A DNA stretch of 64,000 nt, from positions 62,001 to 126,000 of the forward strand of contig NZ_KB899106.1 of NCBI RefSeq assembly GCF_000378045.1, given 5' to 3'. A model generated the notes under the pieces. That model ran no database searches, had not been told where the DNA came from, and was given only the letters and a program-made list of their open reading frames with translations. A program made the translations under genes and the position numbers. Source of the DNA: Marinobacterium rhizophilum DSM 18822. GTDB lineage: Bacteria; Pseudomonadota; Gammaproteobacteria; Pseudomonadales; Balneatricaceae. Below are positions 19,107 to 28,384 of this stretch, piece after piece (within the stretch, counting starts at the first letter, position 1; each line of letters begins with the position of its first letter).

Positions 19107-19150
19107 TTGAAATAGCCCGCGCCTGCCTGTAAATTTAGTTTCATATAAGA
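19107..19150 (+). promoter_or_regulatory. Promoter and operator-like site upstream of hmgA
   Basis: TTGAAA (19107-19112) and TAAATT (19130-19135) are separated by 17 bp, a good sigma-70 arrangement. Just after the -10, TTTCATATAAGA (19139-19150) fits the pattern TYTCA-NN-TRAGA seen around the MarR gene at 23.3-23.6 kb. About 130 bp of leader follow before the hmgA ATG. The remaining intergenic DNA back to 18860 is AT-rich with no gene. Confidence 0.5.
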
Positions 19151-19285
19151 ATATCAACAAAGACTGCACTCTTGCGTCAATACCCTCGGCATCGCGACAC
19201 GCGGCGCAACAGGCCTGCGGGATTGGCTTTAACGTAACGAGTGTTGATTCGTGTTCTAAAATAAGACTGTGCAACGGACTCCAAT

Positions 19286-20590
19286 ATGATCAATCCGAGC
19301 GAACTCCAGTACCTCAGCGGCTTTGGCAACGAGCACGAAACCGAGGCTTTGCCCGGCGCCCTGCCCCGGGGGCAGTTCAACCCTCAGCGCTGCAATTACC
19401 AGCTGTACACCGAACAATTCAGCACTACAGCGTTCACCGCACCGCGCCACAGCAACAGGCGCACCTGGACGTATCGCATACGTCCTTCCATCGCCATGGG
19501 TGATTTCGGCCCCATGGACAAGGGACTCATCCGCACCGCCCCCATCACGGAAGTAGACTGCCCACCCAATGTCATGCGCTGGGACGCCCTGGCAATGCCC
19601 GACACCCCTACCGATTTTATTGACGGCATGATCACTGTCGCGGCCAATGGTGATGCGCGTAGCCAGGTCGGTATCGGTATACACGTTTATCGCGCCAACA
19701 CCGGCATGGGCCAGCGTGTGTTTTACAACGCCGATGGTGAAATGCTCTTTGTACCGCAGCAGGGCGCGATACTGGCCTATACGGAACTTGGCATCCTGCA
19801 TGCCAAACCGGGTGAAATCCTGGTGATTCCGCGCGGCATCAAGTTTCACATTGAGCTGCCGGACGGCCCGGTACGCGGCTATATCTGTGAAAACTACGGT
19901 ACGGTCCTGCATCTGCCAGAGCGCGGTCCGGTCGGTGCCAACGGCTATGCGAATGATCGTGATTTCCAGTATCCGGTCGCCTGGTTCGAAGACAAGGACG
20001 GCGATTACGAAGTCGTCGCCAAGTTCTGCGGTGGATTGCACCGCGCATCCATCAACCACTCGCCCTTGGATGTTGTGGCCTGGGTGGGAACTTCGGCGCC
20101 CTACAAGTACGACCTGGCGCGTTTCAATGTCATCAACACGGTCAGTTACGACCACCCGGACCCGTCGATATTTACCGTGCTGACGTCACCCAGCGAAAGC
20201 GCAGGCGTTGCCAATGTCGACTTCGTCATCTTCCCGCCACGCTGGATGGTGGCGGAAAACACCTTCAGGCCACCCTGGTATCACCGCAATATGATGAGTG
20301 AGTTCATGGGACTGATTGAAGGCGTCTATGATGCCAAGGAAGAGGGCTTCGAACCCGGAGGCATGAGCCTGCACAACTGCATGACACCCCATGGCCCGGA
20401 GGCCGCCGTATTCGAAAAGGCAAGCGCAGCTGAGCTCAAGCCTGAGCAGTACAAGGACACCCTGGCGTTCATGTTCGAGTCGCGCTATGTGATCGCACCC
20501 ACGCGCCATGCGCTGGAATCCGACGCACGCCAGCACAACTACGTTGACTGCTGGTCCGGACTGAAAAAATACTTTAACGGCGAGAAATAA
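19286..20590 (+). CDS. hmgA: Homogentisate 1,2-dioxygenase
   Basis: 434 residues, the usual family length. It opens the homogentisate ring to maleylacetoacetate using Fe(II) and oxygen, the committed step of tyrosine and phenylalanine breakdown. The iron-site region is visible late in the protein ([14 protein letters not shown] and [12 protein letters not shown]), together with [21 protein letters not shown] and the N-terminal [19 protein letters not shown] signature. It is the first gene of hmgA-fahA-maiA on the plus strand, with fahA 11 bp downstream. Regulation is likely by the MarR protein at 23592 (see the operator entry). Confidence 0.97.
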   Translation: MINPSELQYLSGFGNEHETEALPGALPRGQFNPQRCNYQLYTEQFSTTAFTAPRHSNRRTWTYRIRPSIAMGDFGPMDKGLIRTAPITEVDCPPNVMRWDALAMPDTPTDFIDGMITVAANGDARSQVGIGIHVYRANTGMGQRVFYNADGEMLFVPQQGAILAYTELGILHAKPGEILVIPRGIKFHIELPDGPVRGYICENYGTVLHLPERGPVGANGYANDRDFQYPVAWFEDKDGDYEVVAKFCGGLHRASINHSPLDVVAWVGTSAPYKYDLARFNVINTVSYDHPDPSIFTVLTSPSESAGVANVDFVIFPPRWMVAENTFRPPWYHRNMMSEFMGLIEGVYDAKEEGFEPGGMSLHNCMTPHGPEAAVFEKASAAELKPEQYKDTLAFMFESRYVIAPTRHALESDARQHNYVDCWSGLKKYFNGEK

Positions 20591-20601
20591 AGGCTGGAAC
20601 A

Positions 20602-21918
20602 ATGACCACTCTAAACGAAACCCACGACAGCACGCTCACCAGCTGGGTCACATCCGCCAACGACGGCGTAACCGACTTCCCGATCCAGAACCTGCCCTTT
20701 GCCAGTTTCCGCCACAAGGGCTCCAATGAAAGTTTCCGTGGCGGCGTCGCCATTGGCGATCAGATACTCGACCTGGCCGCGGCGCGGACTTCCGGCCTGT
20801 TTGACGGACTCGTCGCCGAGGCCCTGAATGCCGCAGCCCAACCGACACTCAATCACTTCATGGGCATGGGCAAGACAGCCTGGTCGTCGCTCCGCCTGGC
20901 CCTTTCCCGGGCATTGCGCAGTGGCAGCGAGGCCGAAGAAACGCTCAAGGACTGCCTGATCGCCCAGTCCAGAGCCGAATACAGCCTGCCATGCAGCATC
21001 GGCGATTACACCGATTTTTATACCTCCGTGTACCACGCCACCAGCGTCGGTTCGCTATTCCGCCCGGACAATCCCCTGCTGCCGAACTATAAATGGGTCC
21101 CCATCGGCTACCACGGGCGCGCCTCTTCCATTGGTGTATCGGGTCAGACCTTCCACCGCCCCAAGGGCCAGACCAAGGCGCCGGATGCAGCGCAACCCAG
21201 CTTTGGCCCCTGCAAGCGTCTCGACTACGAGCTGGAGATCGGCATTTTTATGGGAACAGGCAACAGCCTGGGCGACCCGGTGAGTATTGATGAAGCCGAC
21301 GATCACGTGTTCGGCATCTGTCTGTTCAACGACTGGTCGGCACGCGATATCCAGGCCTGGGAATACCAGCCGCTGGGCCCCTTCCTGTCAAAGAACTTTG
21401 CCTCCACCATTTCGCCCTGGCTGGTGACGATGGAAGCCCTGGCGCCGTATCGCACCGCGTTCAGCCATCCGGCCGAAGATCCGCAGCCGCTGCCCTACCT
21501 GAGTTCCGACGCCAACAGCCAGCAAGGTGCCCTGGACATCCAGCTCGAGTGCCTGCTGCAAACCGAGCAGATGCGCATTGAAGGCCAGGAACCGACTCGA
21601 CTGTCGCAATCCAGCTTCAAGCACTCCTACTGGACTATCGGCCAGATGGTGGCGCACCACACGGTCAATGGCTGCAACCTGCAACCCGGTGACCTGCTGG
21701 GCTCGGGAACGCAATCGGGCCCTGCGCATGAGGAAGCCGGCTCCCTGCTGGAGCTAAGTGCTGGCGGCAAGCAGCCGTTTACCCTGCCCAACGGCGAGAC
21801 CCGCACCTTCCTTGAGGATGGCGACGCCGTGGTCATGCGCGGTCACTGCACCAAGCCCGGTGCTGCCCGCATCGGATTTGGCGAAGTGGTGGGTACGGTA
21901 CTGCCGGCCCGTCGCTAA
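20602..21918 (+). CDS. fahA: Fumarylacetoacetase
   Basis: 438 residues. It hydrolyses fumarylacetoacetate to fumarate and acetoacetate, the last step of the homogentisate route. The FAH N-terminal domain (FPIQNLPFASFRHKG) and catalytic domain are both present. Metal and substrate residues lie in DFYTSVYHATSVG, YHGRASSIGVSG, YELEIGIFMGTGN and LFNDWSARDIQAWEYQPLGPF, as in characterised enzymes. It lies 11 bp after hmgA and 80 bp before maiA; a hairpin lies in the latter gap. Confidence 0.97.
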   Translation: MTTLNETHDSTLTSWVTSANDGVTDFPIQNLPFASFRHKGSNESFRGGVAIGDQILDLAAARTSGLFDGLVAEALNAAAQPTLNHFMGMGKTAWSSLRLALSRALRSGSEAEETLKDCLIAQSRAEYSLPCSIGDYTDFYTSVYHATSVGSLFRPDNPLLPNYKWVPIGYHGRASSIGVSGQTFHRPKGQTKAPDAAQPSFGPCKRLDYELEIGIFMGTGNSLGDPVSIDEADDHVFGICLFNDWSARDIQAWEYQPLGPFLSKNFASTISPWLVTMEALAPYRTAFSHPAEDPQPLPYLSSDANSQQGALDIQLECLLQTEQMRIEGQEPTRLSQSSFKHSYWTIGQMVAHHTVNGCNLQPGDLLGSGTQSGPAHEEAGSLLELSAGGKQPFTLPNGETRTFLEDGDAVVMRGHCTKPGAARIGFGEVVGTVLPARR

Positions 21919-21938
21919 TACGCGCCCGGACTGAACAG

Positions 21939-21972
21939 CAACCCCGGCGCCGGCAACGGCCCGGGGTTTTGG
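21939..21972 (+). terminator. Hairpin with T tract between fahA and maiA
   Basis: CAACCCCGG pairs with CCGGGGTTTTGG around a GC-rich loop, ending in TTTT. It could partly terminate or process the hmg transcript before maiA and so lower maiA expression. Confidence 0.55.
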
Positions 21973-22000
21973 CTATCAAGCTTTTGCAACAGGATGCACG

Positions 22001-22633
22001 ATGGAACTTTTTACCTATTTCCGCTCGTCCGCCGCCTATCGCGTGCGCATCGCCCTGAATCTAAAGGGCATCAAACATCGACTGACGCCGGTGAATCTGC
22101 TGAGCGGCGAAAACCTGGGGGATGCTTACAAGACAATCAACCCACAGGGCCTGGTACCCACGCTGAAACTCGATGATGGCCGCCTGTTGACCCAGTCGAC
22201 CGCCATGCTGGAATACCTCGAGGCCGAATACCCCGCGATTGCGCTGCTGCCGGCCAACCACTATGAGGCCGCAAGAGTGCGCGCCTGGGCCAATCTCATC
22301 GCCTGCGATATCCATCCGGTCGATAACCTGCGAGTGCTGAAGTATCTCAAGGGCACGCTGAATGTCAGCGATGATGAAAAAACCGCCTGGTACCACCACT
22401 GGATCCAGGAAGGCTTTCGCGCGCTGGAACCTGAACTTGCAGCCGCGCCCTACTGCCATGGCAGCGAGGTCACGCTGGCGGACCTGTACCTGATTCCGCA
22501 GGTCTACAACGCGCTGCGCTTCAACCTGGACATGTCGGCCTACCCAAAGATTCAGTCAATCTGGGAGGCCTGCAACGCGCTGCCCGCCTTTGATGCCGCA
22601 CGCCCGGAAAACCAGCCGGATTCAACGATCTGA
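22001..22633 (+). CDS. maiA: Maleylacetoacetate isomerase (zeta-class GST)
   Basis: 210 residues. It converts maleylacetoacetate to fumarylacetoacetate with glutathione, linking hmgA and fahA products. The zeta-class signature SSAAYRVRIALNLKGI is at the N-terminus, followed by NPQGLVPTLKLDDG and LTQSTAMLEYLE of the thioredoxin-like domain; the helical domain carries CDIHPVDNLRVLKYL. Gene order hmgA-fahA-maiA completes the lower pathway. A strong bidirectional terminator follows it. 4-hydroxyphenylpyruvate dioxygenase is not in the window. Confidence 0.96.
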   Translation: MELFTYFRSSAAYRVRIALNLKGIKHRLTPVNLLSGENLGDAYKTINPQGLVPTLKLDDGRLLTQSTAMLEYLEAEYPAIALLPANHYEAARVRAWANLIACDIHPVDNLRVLKYLKGTLNVSDDEKTAWYHHWIQEGFRALEPELAAAPYCHGSEVTLADLYLIPQVYNALRFNLDMSAYPKIQSIWEACNALPAFDAARPENQPDSTI

Positions 22634-22706
22634 CGCGGCACCCGTGCGACAAAATCGTCTTCGCCCGCAGAGCGAGTCCCCGCTACAACGCCCTCTTGAT
22701 CAATAC

Positions 22707-22750
22707 ACAAAGCCCCCGCCACGGCTGAGCAGTGACGGGGGCTTTGTTTT
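22707..22750. terminator. Bidirectional terminator between maiA and the VOC gene
   Basis: A perfect 12-bp stem, ACAAAGCCCCCG (22707-22718) with CGGGGGCTTTGT (22736-22747), followed by TTT on the plus strand. The A-rich start of the left arm gives only a weak U tract on the minus strand. It separates two convergent genes. Confidence 0.85.
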
Positions 22751-22782
22751 AACCAGGCTTAAGTATTTAGTGGCTTGCGGAA

Positions 22783-23319
22783 TCAGCCGGTAAACTCCTC
22801 GACGTGCAGCCAGGCGGCATGGTCGACGGCCTTTTTGGTCTTGCTCCAGGCCGCGAGCATTTCCGGCGCCAGCGCATGCAGGCGGTCTATCTGACCCGGT
22901 TTGTCGGTGCGCACCGTCAGTTCCAGCCGATGACCGTTGGGATCGAAGAAATAGATCGACTTGATGATTTCGTGATTCGTCGGCCCCACCACCTCGAGCC
23001 CCTTGGCCTCAAGCTCCGCCTTTGCTTCCAGCAGCGCCGCCTCGCTCTCAAGCTCGAAGGCAATATGCTGCACCCAGGCCGGGGTATTGGGGTCGCTGCC
23101 CATCTCGGGCGAATTCGGCAACTCGAAAAACGCCAGTATATTGCCGTTACCCGCATCCATGAACAGGTGCATGTACGGGTCCGGCTCCTTGGTCGAGGGC
23201 ACCTTGTCTTCTGATATCGCCAGAATGAAATCCATGTTCAGGTAGTGCTGGTAGAACTCCACGGTTTCCCTGGCATCTTTGCAACGGTAGGCAACGTGGT
23301 GAATCTGCTGGATCTGCAT
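22783..23319 (-). CDS. VOC-family (glyoxalase/dioxygenase fold) protein
   Basis: 178 residues. The early QIHHVAYRCKDARETVEFYQ supplies a first metal His, and WVQHIAFELE and HRLELTVR supply the usual later ligands, so a metal-bound VOC enzyme is likely. The last 35 residues (LHALAPEMLAAWSKTKK) form a helical extension. It is divergent from a MarR regulator, and its promoter is overlapped by operator-like palindromes, so it is probably induced with the homogentisate genes. I cannot name the substrate; an aromatic ring-cleavage or thiol-adduct substrate is only an inference from the neighbourhood. Confidence 0.75.
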   Translation of the reverse strand: MQIQQIHHVAYRCKDARETVEFYQHYLNMDFILAISEDKVPSTKEPDPYMHLFMDAGNGNILAFFELPNSPEMGSDPNTPAWVQHIAFELESEAALLEAKAELEAKGLEVVGPTNHEIIKSIYFFDPNGHRLELTVRTDKPGQIDRLHALAPEMLAAWSKTKKAVDHAAWLHVEEFTG

Positions 23320-23346
23320 GGCGGTCTCTCCTGGCTCTTCAATTAG

Positions 23347-23390
23347 TTTCAGATGAGAACAAATATATTCTCACATGAGACTATAATCAA
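23347..23390 (-). promoter_or_regulatory. VOC-gene promoter with two MarR operator-like palindromes
   Basis: On the minus strand TTGATT (complement of 23385-23390) and TATATT (complement of 23362-23367) are 17 bp apart. The spacer holds the palindrome TCTCACATGAGA (23369-23380), and TTTCAGATGAGA (23347-23358) lies 22 bp away, two helical turns. A repressor bound here would block RNA polymerase. Confidence 0.65.
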
Positions 23391-23540
23391 TCCCTTTTTA
23401 TTCATAAGGCTATTTGTTGAGCACAGGAAGTGCCGTACCTGTGCGAAAAACACGGCTATAAGCCAATAAATTCGAAGGATTTCGCCATCACAGTGATTTC
23501 ATCCAGGACTCAGACCCGCCACAAAACGTTGAGAAAACCC

Positions 23541-23554
23541 CTCTCAGGTGAGAG
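23541..23554. promoter_or_regulatory. Operator-like palindrome upstream of the MarR gene
   Basis: CTCTCAGGTGAGAG, a perfect palindrome of the same TCTCA-NN-TGAGA type as in the VOC promoter, lies 37 bp before the MarR start. It suggests autoregulation. Confidence 0.6.
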
Positions 23555-23591
23555 AATAAACACATTAGCAAGCAGTCCCGGATGCACCGCC

Positions 23592-24053
23592 ATGCCAGAA
23601 CAGTCCTACAAATCCCTCATTCTGCAACAGTTCATACCCTACCGCATGGTCAACACGGCAAAGCGGATCAGCGACAACCTGTCACAGATCTACAGCAGCG
23701 AAGCCTTCAATGTGACCATCCCGGAATGGCGCATACTAGCGCGGCTGGCGGAGGACGAACGCCTCAATGCACGTGATATTGGCCGTATTACCCAGATGGA
23801 TAAATCCAAGGTCTCACGCGCCGTGAAGCAACTCGACGACAAGGGTTATCTGATCAAGCAAAAGGACGAACAGGACAATCGCATTACCTACCTGTCGCTG
23901 TCTGCCGCGGGCCGTCGGCTCTACCATGAGCTGGCACCACGGGCGCTTGAATGGGAAAGCAATCTGATCAAGGCACTGGATACCAGCGAGTACCGCGACC
24001 TGATGCGCATTCTTGAGAAACTCGACAAGCAGCTTGACGCCATGGAGCCCTGA
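23592..24053 (+). CDS. MarR-family transcriptional regulator
   Basis: 153 residues starting MPEQSYKSLILQQF; the frame is open far upstream but without a plausible start. A winged helix spans residues 45-110 (EWRILARLAEDERLNARDI, MDKSKVSRAVKQLDDKGYL, wing DEQDNRITYLSLSAAG). Proteins of this family bind palindromes as dimers and are released by small aromatic ligands. Three TYTCA-NN-TGAGA sites in the 270 bp around it and one similar site before hmgA point to control of the VOC gene, itself and perhaps the hmg operon. There is no clear ribosome site before the ATG. No gene is visible in the 470 bp that follow. Confidence 0.85.
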   Translation: MPEQSYKSLILQQFIPYRMVNTAKRISDNLSQIYSSEAFNVTIPEWRILARLAEDERLNARDIGRITQMDKSKVSRAVKQLDDKGYLIKQKDEQDNRITYLSLSAAGRRLYHELAPRALEWESNLIKALDTSEYRDLMRILEKLDKQLDAMEP

Positions 24054-24521
24054 AACGGTTGCTGTCGGCACCAGTCGACAGCGATGCCCGGACACTCGCT
24101 CTTCGCTTAGGTGATAACACCGACAGAGCATCGCCCTGTTGCACAGCATCCCGGATTGACTGCGGTCGGCTCCCCCGCATTGGCGCCCTGCTTGAGCCGT
24201 GACAGCAACGGGCTAGCCAACAGCTGCTCACCACTGTCACGCGCCCCGCTTGATCTTCTCACCGCACTTACCCTGCCCAGCGCCCTCACGGCCCCGCCAC
24301 ACCGTAGCGCAGCAGCGCCGTGCACTTGGTGCCGCCTGCGGTAATCGGCCATCACATTTAGATTATAAATAGTTCCATTTCTACTATTGATTTTTAATAT
24401 GACCACGCCAGGGATAGGATCAGTTGAAGCCAACGTAACGCCCATGTCCCGCGCCTGTTCAGCCGAAGCGGACGTCGTCTGGCCCTAATGATTGAACAAG
24501 AATAATCAGGAGAAAAAACCG

Positions 24522-25736
24522 ATGTTAACCATGCCTCAGACCCTCCAGCTGGCTAACGGCGACAAGGCCCGCCCGACTTTCAGCCAGGCTGAACTGCAGT
24601 CCCGCCTCGACAAGCTGCGTTGCTACATGGCAGAGAATGATGTTCAGGCCGTGCTCTTTACCTCCTACCACAACATCAATTACTACAGCGATTTCGTGTA
24701 CTGTCGTTTCGGCCGCGACTACGGCCTGGTAGTTACCCAGGACAGCTACACCACCATCACCGCCAATATCGACGGCGGCCAGCCCTACCGTCGCAACCAG
24801 CTGGGCGACAACGTCATCTACACCGACTGGCAAAAAGACAACTTCTTCCACGCCGTCAAGCAACTGATCAGCAATGGTGGCAAAGTCGGCGTCGAGCACG
24901 ATCACATGCCACTTCAGAATCTGCAGAAAATGCAGGCTGCGCTGCCGCAAGCCAGCTTCGTCGATATCGGCGTGCCGACCATGCAAATGCGCATGATCAA
25001 ATCCGCCGAAGAAATCGCACTGATCAAGCAGGGCGCTCGAGTGGCAGACGTCGGCGGCGCCGCCATCCGTGATGCCATCGCCGTTGGCGTGCCCGAGTAT
25101 GAAATCGCGCTGGCCGGCACCCAGGCCATGGTGCGCGAAATTGCCGGCACCTTTCCCCACGGTGAACTGATGGACACCTGGGTCTGGTTCCAGTCGGGCA
25201 TTAATACCGATGGCGCCCACAACCCGGTCACCACCCGCAAGGTGCAGGCCGGCGATATTCTGAGTCTCAACACCTTTCCGATGATCGCGGGCTATTACAC
25301 AGCACTGGAACGCACCCTGTTCGCCGAACACGCTAGTGATCGCCACCTCGAATTGTGGGAAATCAACTGTAAGGTACACCGTCGCGGTCTGGAACTGATC
25401 AAACCCGGTGCACGCTGCAGCGACATCGCCGCCGAGCTCAACGAGATTTTTGCCCAGCACGATGTACTGCAATACCGCACCTTTGGTTATGGCCACTCCT
25501 TCGGCACCCTGAGTCACTACTATGGACGAGAAGCGGGCCTGGAGCTGCGCGAAGACGTCCATACCGTTCTGGAGCCCGGCATGGTGGTATCGATGGAGCC
25601 GATGCTGATGATCCCGCAAGGTCGCGCCGGTGCCGGCGGCTACCGCGAGCACGACATCCTGGTCGTTGGCGACACCAGTGCCGAAAACATCACCCGCTTC
25701 CCGTTTGGACCGGAGCACAACATCATCAAAGGTTAA
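24522..25736 (+). CDS. Creatinase (creatine amidinohydrolase)
   Basis: 404 residues, matching the pita-bread (M24-like) creatinase family of Pseudomonas in length and across its whole sequence. It hydrolyses creatine to sarcosine and urea in the cytoplasm. Catalytic residues are visible: the His in NTDGAHNPVTTRK, the Glu in GYYTALERTLF and the Glu in VSMEPMLMI. TSYHNINYYSDF and GYGHSFGTLSHYYGRE are family hallmarks. ATG at 24522 has AGGAG nine bases upstream; a TTG 30 bp earlier is less likely. It heads a creatinase-BCCT-creatininase cluster. No sarcosine oxidase or urease lies in the window. Confidence 0.95.
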   Translation: MLTMPQTLQLANGDKARPTFSQAELQSRLDKLRCYMAENDVQAVLFTSYHNINYYSDFVYCRFGRDYGLVVTQDSYTTITANIDGGQPYRRNQLGDNVIYTDWQKDNFFHAVKQLISNGGKVGVEHDHMPLQNLQKMQAALPQASFVDIGVPTMQMRMIKSAEEIALIKQGARVADVGGAAIRDAIAVGVPEYEIALAGTQAMVREIAGTFPHGELMDTWVWFQSGINTDGAHNPVTTRKVQAGDILSLNTFPMIAGYYTALERTLFAEHASDRHLELWEINCKVHRRGLELIKPGARCSDIAAELNEIFAQHDVLQYRTFGYGHSFGTLSHYYGREAGLELREDVHTVLEPGMVVSMEPMLMIPQGRAGAGGYREHDILVVGDTSAENITRFPFGPEHNIIKG

Positions 25737-25747
25737 GCAGATGAAAT

Positions 25748-25780
25748 CCGGCAGCTTTGACGATAAGCTGCCGGTCTTCT
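25748..25780 (+). terminator. Intercistronic hairpin after creatinase
   Basis: CCGGCAGCTT (25748-25757) pairs perfectly with AAGCTGCCGG (25765-25774), followed by TCTTCTCT. It probably partly terminates or stabilises the creatinase mRNA before the transporter gene. Confidence 0.55.
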
Positions 25781-25884
25781 CTGGGCAAAATTGGCATACG
25801 ACAATCGAATACCCACCCACCGGGCACTCGATACACAATAATAATATCTAGCGTGGGGCCTCGTCCCCGCATGAGGTAGCCATC

Positions 25885-27492
25885 ATGGTGCTTACCAAAG
25901 GCCCTTTTAAGGGAATTAATCCGTATATTGTGATTATCTCCCTGGCCGTGACATCCCTGTTCATCCTCTATACGCTTCTACTGCCCGAGCAATCCGCAAC
26001 CATCATAGACGCAGCACGGACTCTCATCACCCTCACGGCCAGCAGCTGGTATGTAGCACTCGCCGGCGGTTTTCTGGCGTTTTGCATCTGGATCACGTTC
26101 AGCCGCTATGGCCAGATACGGTTGGGTGACGATGGTGAAAAGCCCGAGTTCAGTTTCTTTGCCTGGTTTGCCATGGTCTATGCCGCCGGCCAGGGCATAG
26201 GCATCATCTTCTGGTCCATCGCAGAGCCTATGTTTCACTTTTCAGGCGGCACGCCCTTTTCCGCCGCAGTTGGCGACGCGGAAGCAGCCGAAGTCGCGAT
26301 GAAAGTCACCTTCTTCCACTGGGGCTTTAATGCCTGGGCCATATACTGCGTAGTTGGTTTGGCCCTTGCCTTTGTATCCTACCGACTGAAAAAACCGCTC
26401 AGTATCCGCTATACCCTGTATCCGTTGCTCGGTGACCGCATCCACGGCTGGATAGGCGTACTTGTCGATATCATCGCCGTTTTTGCAACCCTGTTTGGCA
26501 TTGCAACCTCGCTGGGTCTTGGCGTACAGCAGATCAATGCCGGACTGAACGCTATCTGGGATGTACCTCAGAATACCGGCATCCAGCTGCTGCTGGTTGT
26601 CATCATTACCCTCTGCGCACTCGTTTCGGTACTTACAGGTCTCAAACGCGGCATAAAATACCTCTCGATCAGCAATATGTGGCTCACCTTGCTGCTTCTG
26701 GCATTTTTCATTGTCTTCGGCCCGACACAATATATTTTCAATCTGCTCTTTGGCGTGTCGATAGACTATCTCGTTGACCTGGTATCAATGAACATTTTCC
26801 TTGAAGCGCCCACCCAGTCCATTGGCGATGCTGATGCCAGCTGGAAAAGCATGTGGCAGGGCTGGTGGACGGTATTTTACTGGGGCTGGTGGATGTCCTG
26901 GGCACCCTTCGTCGGCGTCTTCGTTGCCCGCGTATCCCGTGGACGCACCATTCGTGAGTTCGTGCTCGGCGTTGTCGGCGTCTCCAGCCTGTTGTCCTTT
27001 GTATGGCTTGCCGCCTATGGCGGTACCGCATTGAACATCGACCTTTTCGGAAATGGCACTATTGCTCAAACTGTCAGTAACAATGTCGCCGACGCACTCT
27101 ATGCCACTTTTGAGGGCATGAACCTGGGCACCCTTGGCGATATGGCCGCAATTGCAGGCACACTGCTGGTGGCGTCATACTTCATTACCTCGTCCGACTC
27201 GGGCACCCTGGTGCTAACCACGATCATGAGTGAAGGCAATCAGCACCCACTCAAACGCCACCGTACCTTCTGGGGCATCATGCAGGGCGTTGTCGCCGCG
27301 GTGTTACTGGTAGCCGGTGGCAACGCAGCACTGAGCACTCTGCAAACGGCCTCCATCATCGCTGCCCTGCCGTTTTCTGTATTGATGGTGCTAATGTGCG
27401 TGGCACTGATCAAGGGCGTCCGGCAGGAATATCAGCGCATAGAATCTGCAACCTTAGCCGGGAAAGTACCCGCTGGAGAGTTACCGCAATGA
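25885..27492 (+). CDS. BCCT-family transporter, probably for creatine or creatinine
   Basis: 535 residues with about 12 membrane helices. The BCCT signature is clear: GWWTVFYWGWWMSWAPFVGVF followed by ARVSRGRTIREF. The aromatic Trp/Tyr box implies a quaternary-amine-like cation or zwitterion substrate. The short loop-rich termini argue against osmosensing. The gene sits between creatinase and creatininase, and its stop overlaps the creatininase start (ATGA), so creatine or creatinine is the likely cargo rather than betaine. ATG at 25885 has GAGG upstream. Coupling ion (Na+ or H+) is not evident from the sequence. Confidence 0.88.
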   Translation: MVLTKGPFKGINPYIVIISLAVTSLFILYTLLLPEQSATIIDAARTLITLTASSWYVALAGGFLAFCIWITFSRYGQIRLGDDGEKPEFSFFAWFAMVYAAGQGIGIIFWSIAEPMFHFSGGTPFSAAVGDAEAAEVAMKVTFFHWGFNAWAIYCVVGLALAFVSYRLKKPLSIRYTLYPLLGDRIHGWIGVLVDIIAVFATLFGIATSLGLGVQQINAGLNAIWDVPQNTGIQLLLVVIITLCALVSVLTGLKRGIKYLSISNMWLTLLLLAFFIVFGPTQYIFNLLFGVSIDYLVDLVSMNIFLEAPTQSIGDADASWKSMWQGWWTVFYWGWWMSWAPFVGVFVARVSRGRTIREFVLGVVGVSSLLSFVWLAAYGGTALNIDLFGNGTIAQTVSNNVADALYATFEGMNLGTLGDMAAIAGTLLVASYFITSSDSGTLVLTTIMSEGNQHPLKRHRTFWGIMQGVVAAVLLVAGGNAALSTLQTASIIAALPFSVLMVLMCVALIKGVRQEYQRIESATLAGKVPAGELPQ

Positions 27493-28256
27493 CCAGACTC
27501 GCAAACCTTAACTGGAAGACCTATGAGCAGCGAGTCGCAAAAGGGGACGCGACCATACTCCTGCCTATAGGCGCCATCGAGCAGCATGGACCCCATATGT
27601 CGATGAATCCGGATGTGCTGATTCCCGAAGGCATCTCGGATGGTGTTGCCAATGAGCTGGCCAACGTTCTTATTGCTCCGCCGATTTCGTACGGGTACAA
27701 ATCCCAGGTGAAATCTGGCGGCGGGAACTTCTTCCCTGGCACAACCTGCGTCAATGGCAAGACCCTGATCGATACCGTAAAAGACGTTCTGGTGGCCTTC
27801 GCACGCCACGGTAATCGCCGCTTCGTGCTGATCAATGGCCATTTCGAAAATTCAATGTTTATCATTGAAGGTATCGATCTGGCGCTCGAACACCTGCGCC
27901 ATGAAAATATTGATGCCAAGGTTATGCTGTTGTCATACTGGGATTACGTCGACAAGGAGACCATTGCGACCGTATTTCCGGATGGCTTCACCGGATGGGA
28001 CGTGGAACATGGCGGCGTTCTGGAAACATCCCTGATGCTGCATCTGCACCCGCAGCTGGTCGATATGGAGAAGGTGATCGACCATCCTGCGGCCAGCTTC
28101 CCGCCTTACGACGTCTTTCCCTCCGACCCCACTTGGGTACCGAGCAGCGGCACACTGTCATCGGCCAGCAAAGCGACGGCGAATCACGGCAAGCTGCTCT
28201 TCGATGTCTGCGTTGATGGCATTGCAAAAAGCATAAGATCGCATTTCAAGGACTGA
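27489..28256 (+). CDS. Creatininase (creatinine amidohydrolase)
   Basis: 255 residues, close to the Pseudomonas enzyme along its length. It interconverts creatinine and creatine. Metal ligands appear in order: Glu and His of GAIEQHGPHM, Asp of MNPDVL, His and Glu of LINGHFENSMF. SGGGNFFPGTTC and the GWDVEHGGVLETSLM block are also family-specific. The start overlaps the BCCT stop by four bases, indicating translational coupling. With creatinase it forms a two-step path from creatinine to sarcosine and urea. Confidence 0.95.
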   Translation: MTRLANLNWKTYEQRVAKGDATILLPIGAIEQHGPHMSMNPDVLIPEGISDGVANELANVLIAPPISYGYKSQVKSGGGNFFPGTTCVNGKTLIDTVKDVLVAFARHGNRRFVLINGHFENSMFIIEGIDLALEHLRHENIDAKVMLLSYWDYVDKETIATVFPDGFTGWDVEHGGVLETSLMLHLHPQLVDMEKVIDHPAASFPPYDVFPSDPTWVPSSGTLSSASKATANHGKLLFDVCVDGIAKSIRSHFKD

Positions 28257-28384
28257 CGCCAACCGCTGGCACCCGTAACTTCGACGATGCACTGAAACGA
28301 CGTACAACACTGCAGTCACCGTGATTATGACAGTTGCACCGAATACATCCCCCGTAATCCGCTGTAACCGGCTCACAACATAAT

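Noticed and set aside
24525..25838. 437-codon minus-strand frame opposite creatinase
   Set aside because: It is an antisense shadow of a clear creatinase gene in GC-rich DNA; the translation has no domain character.
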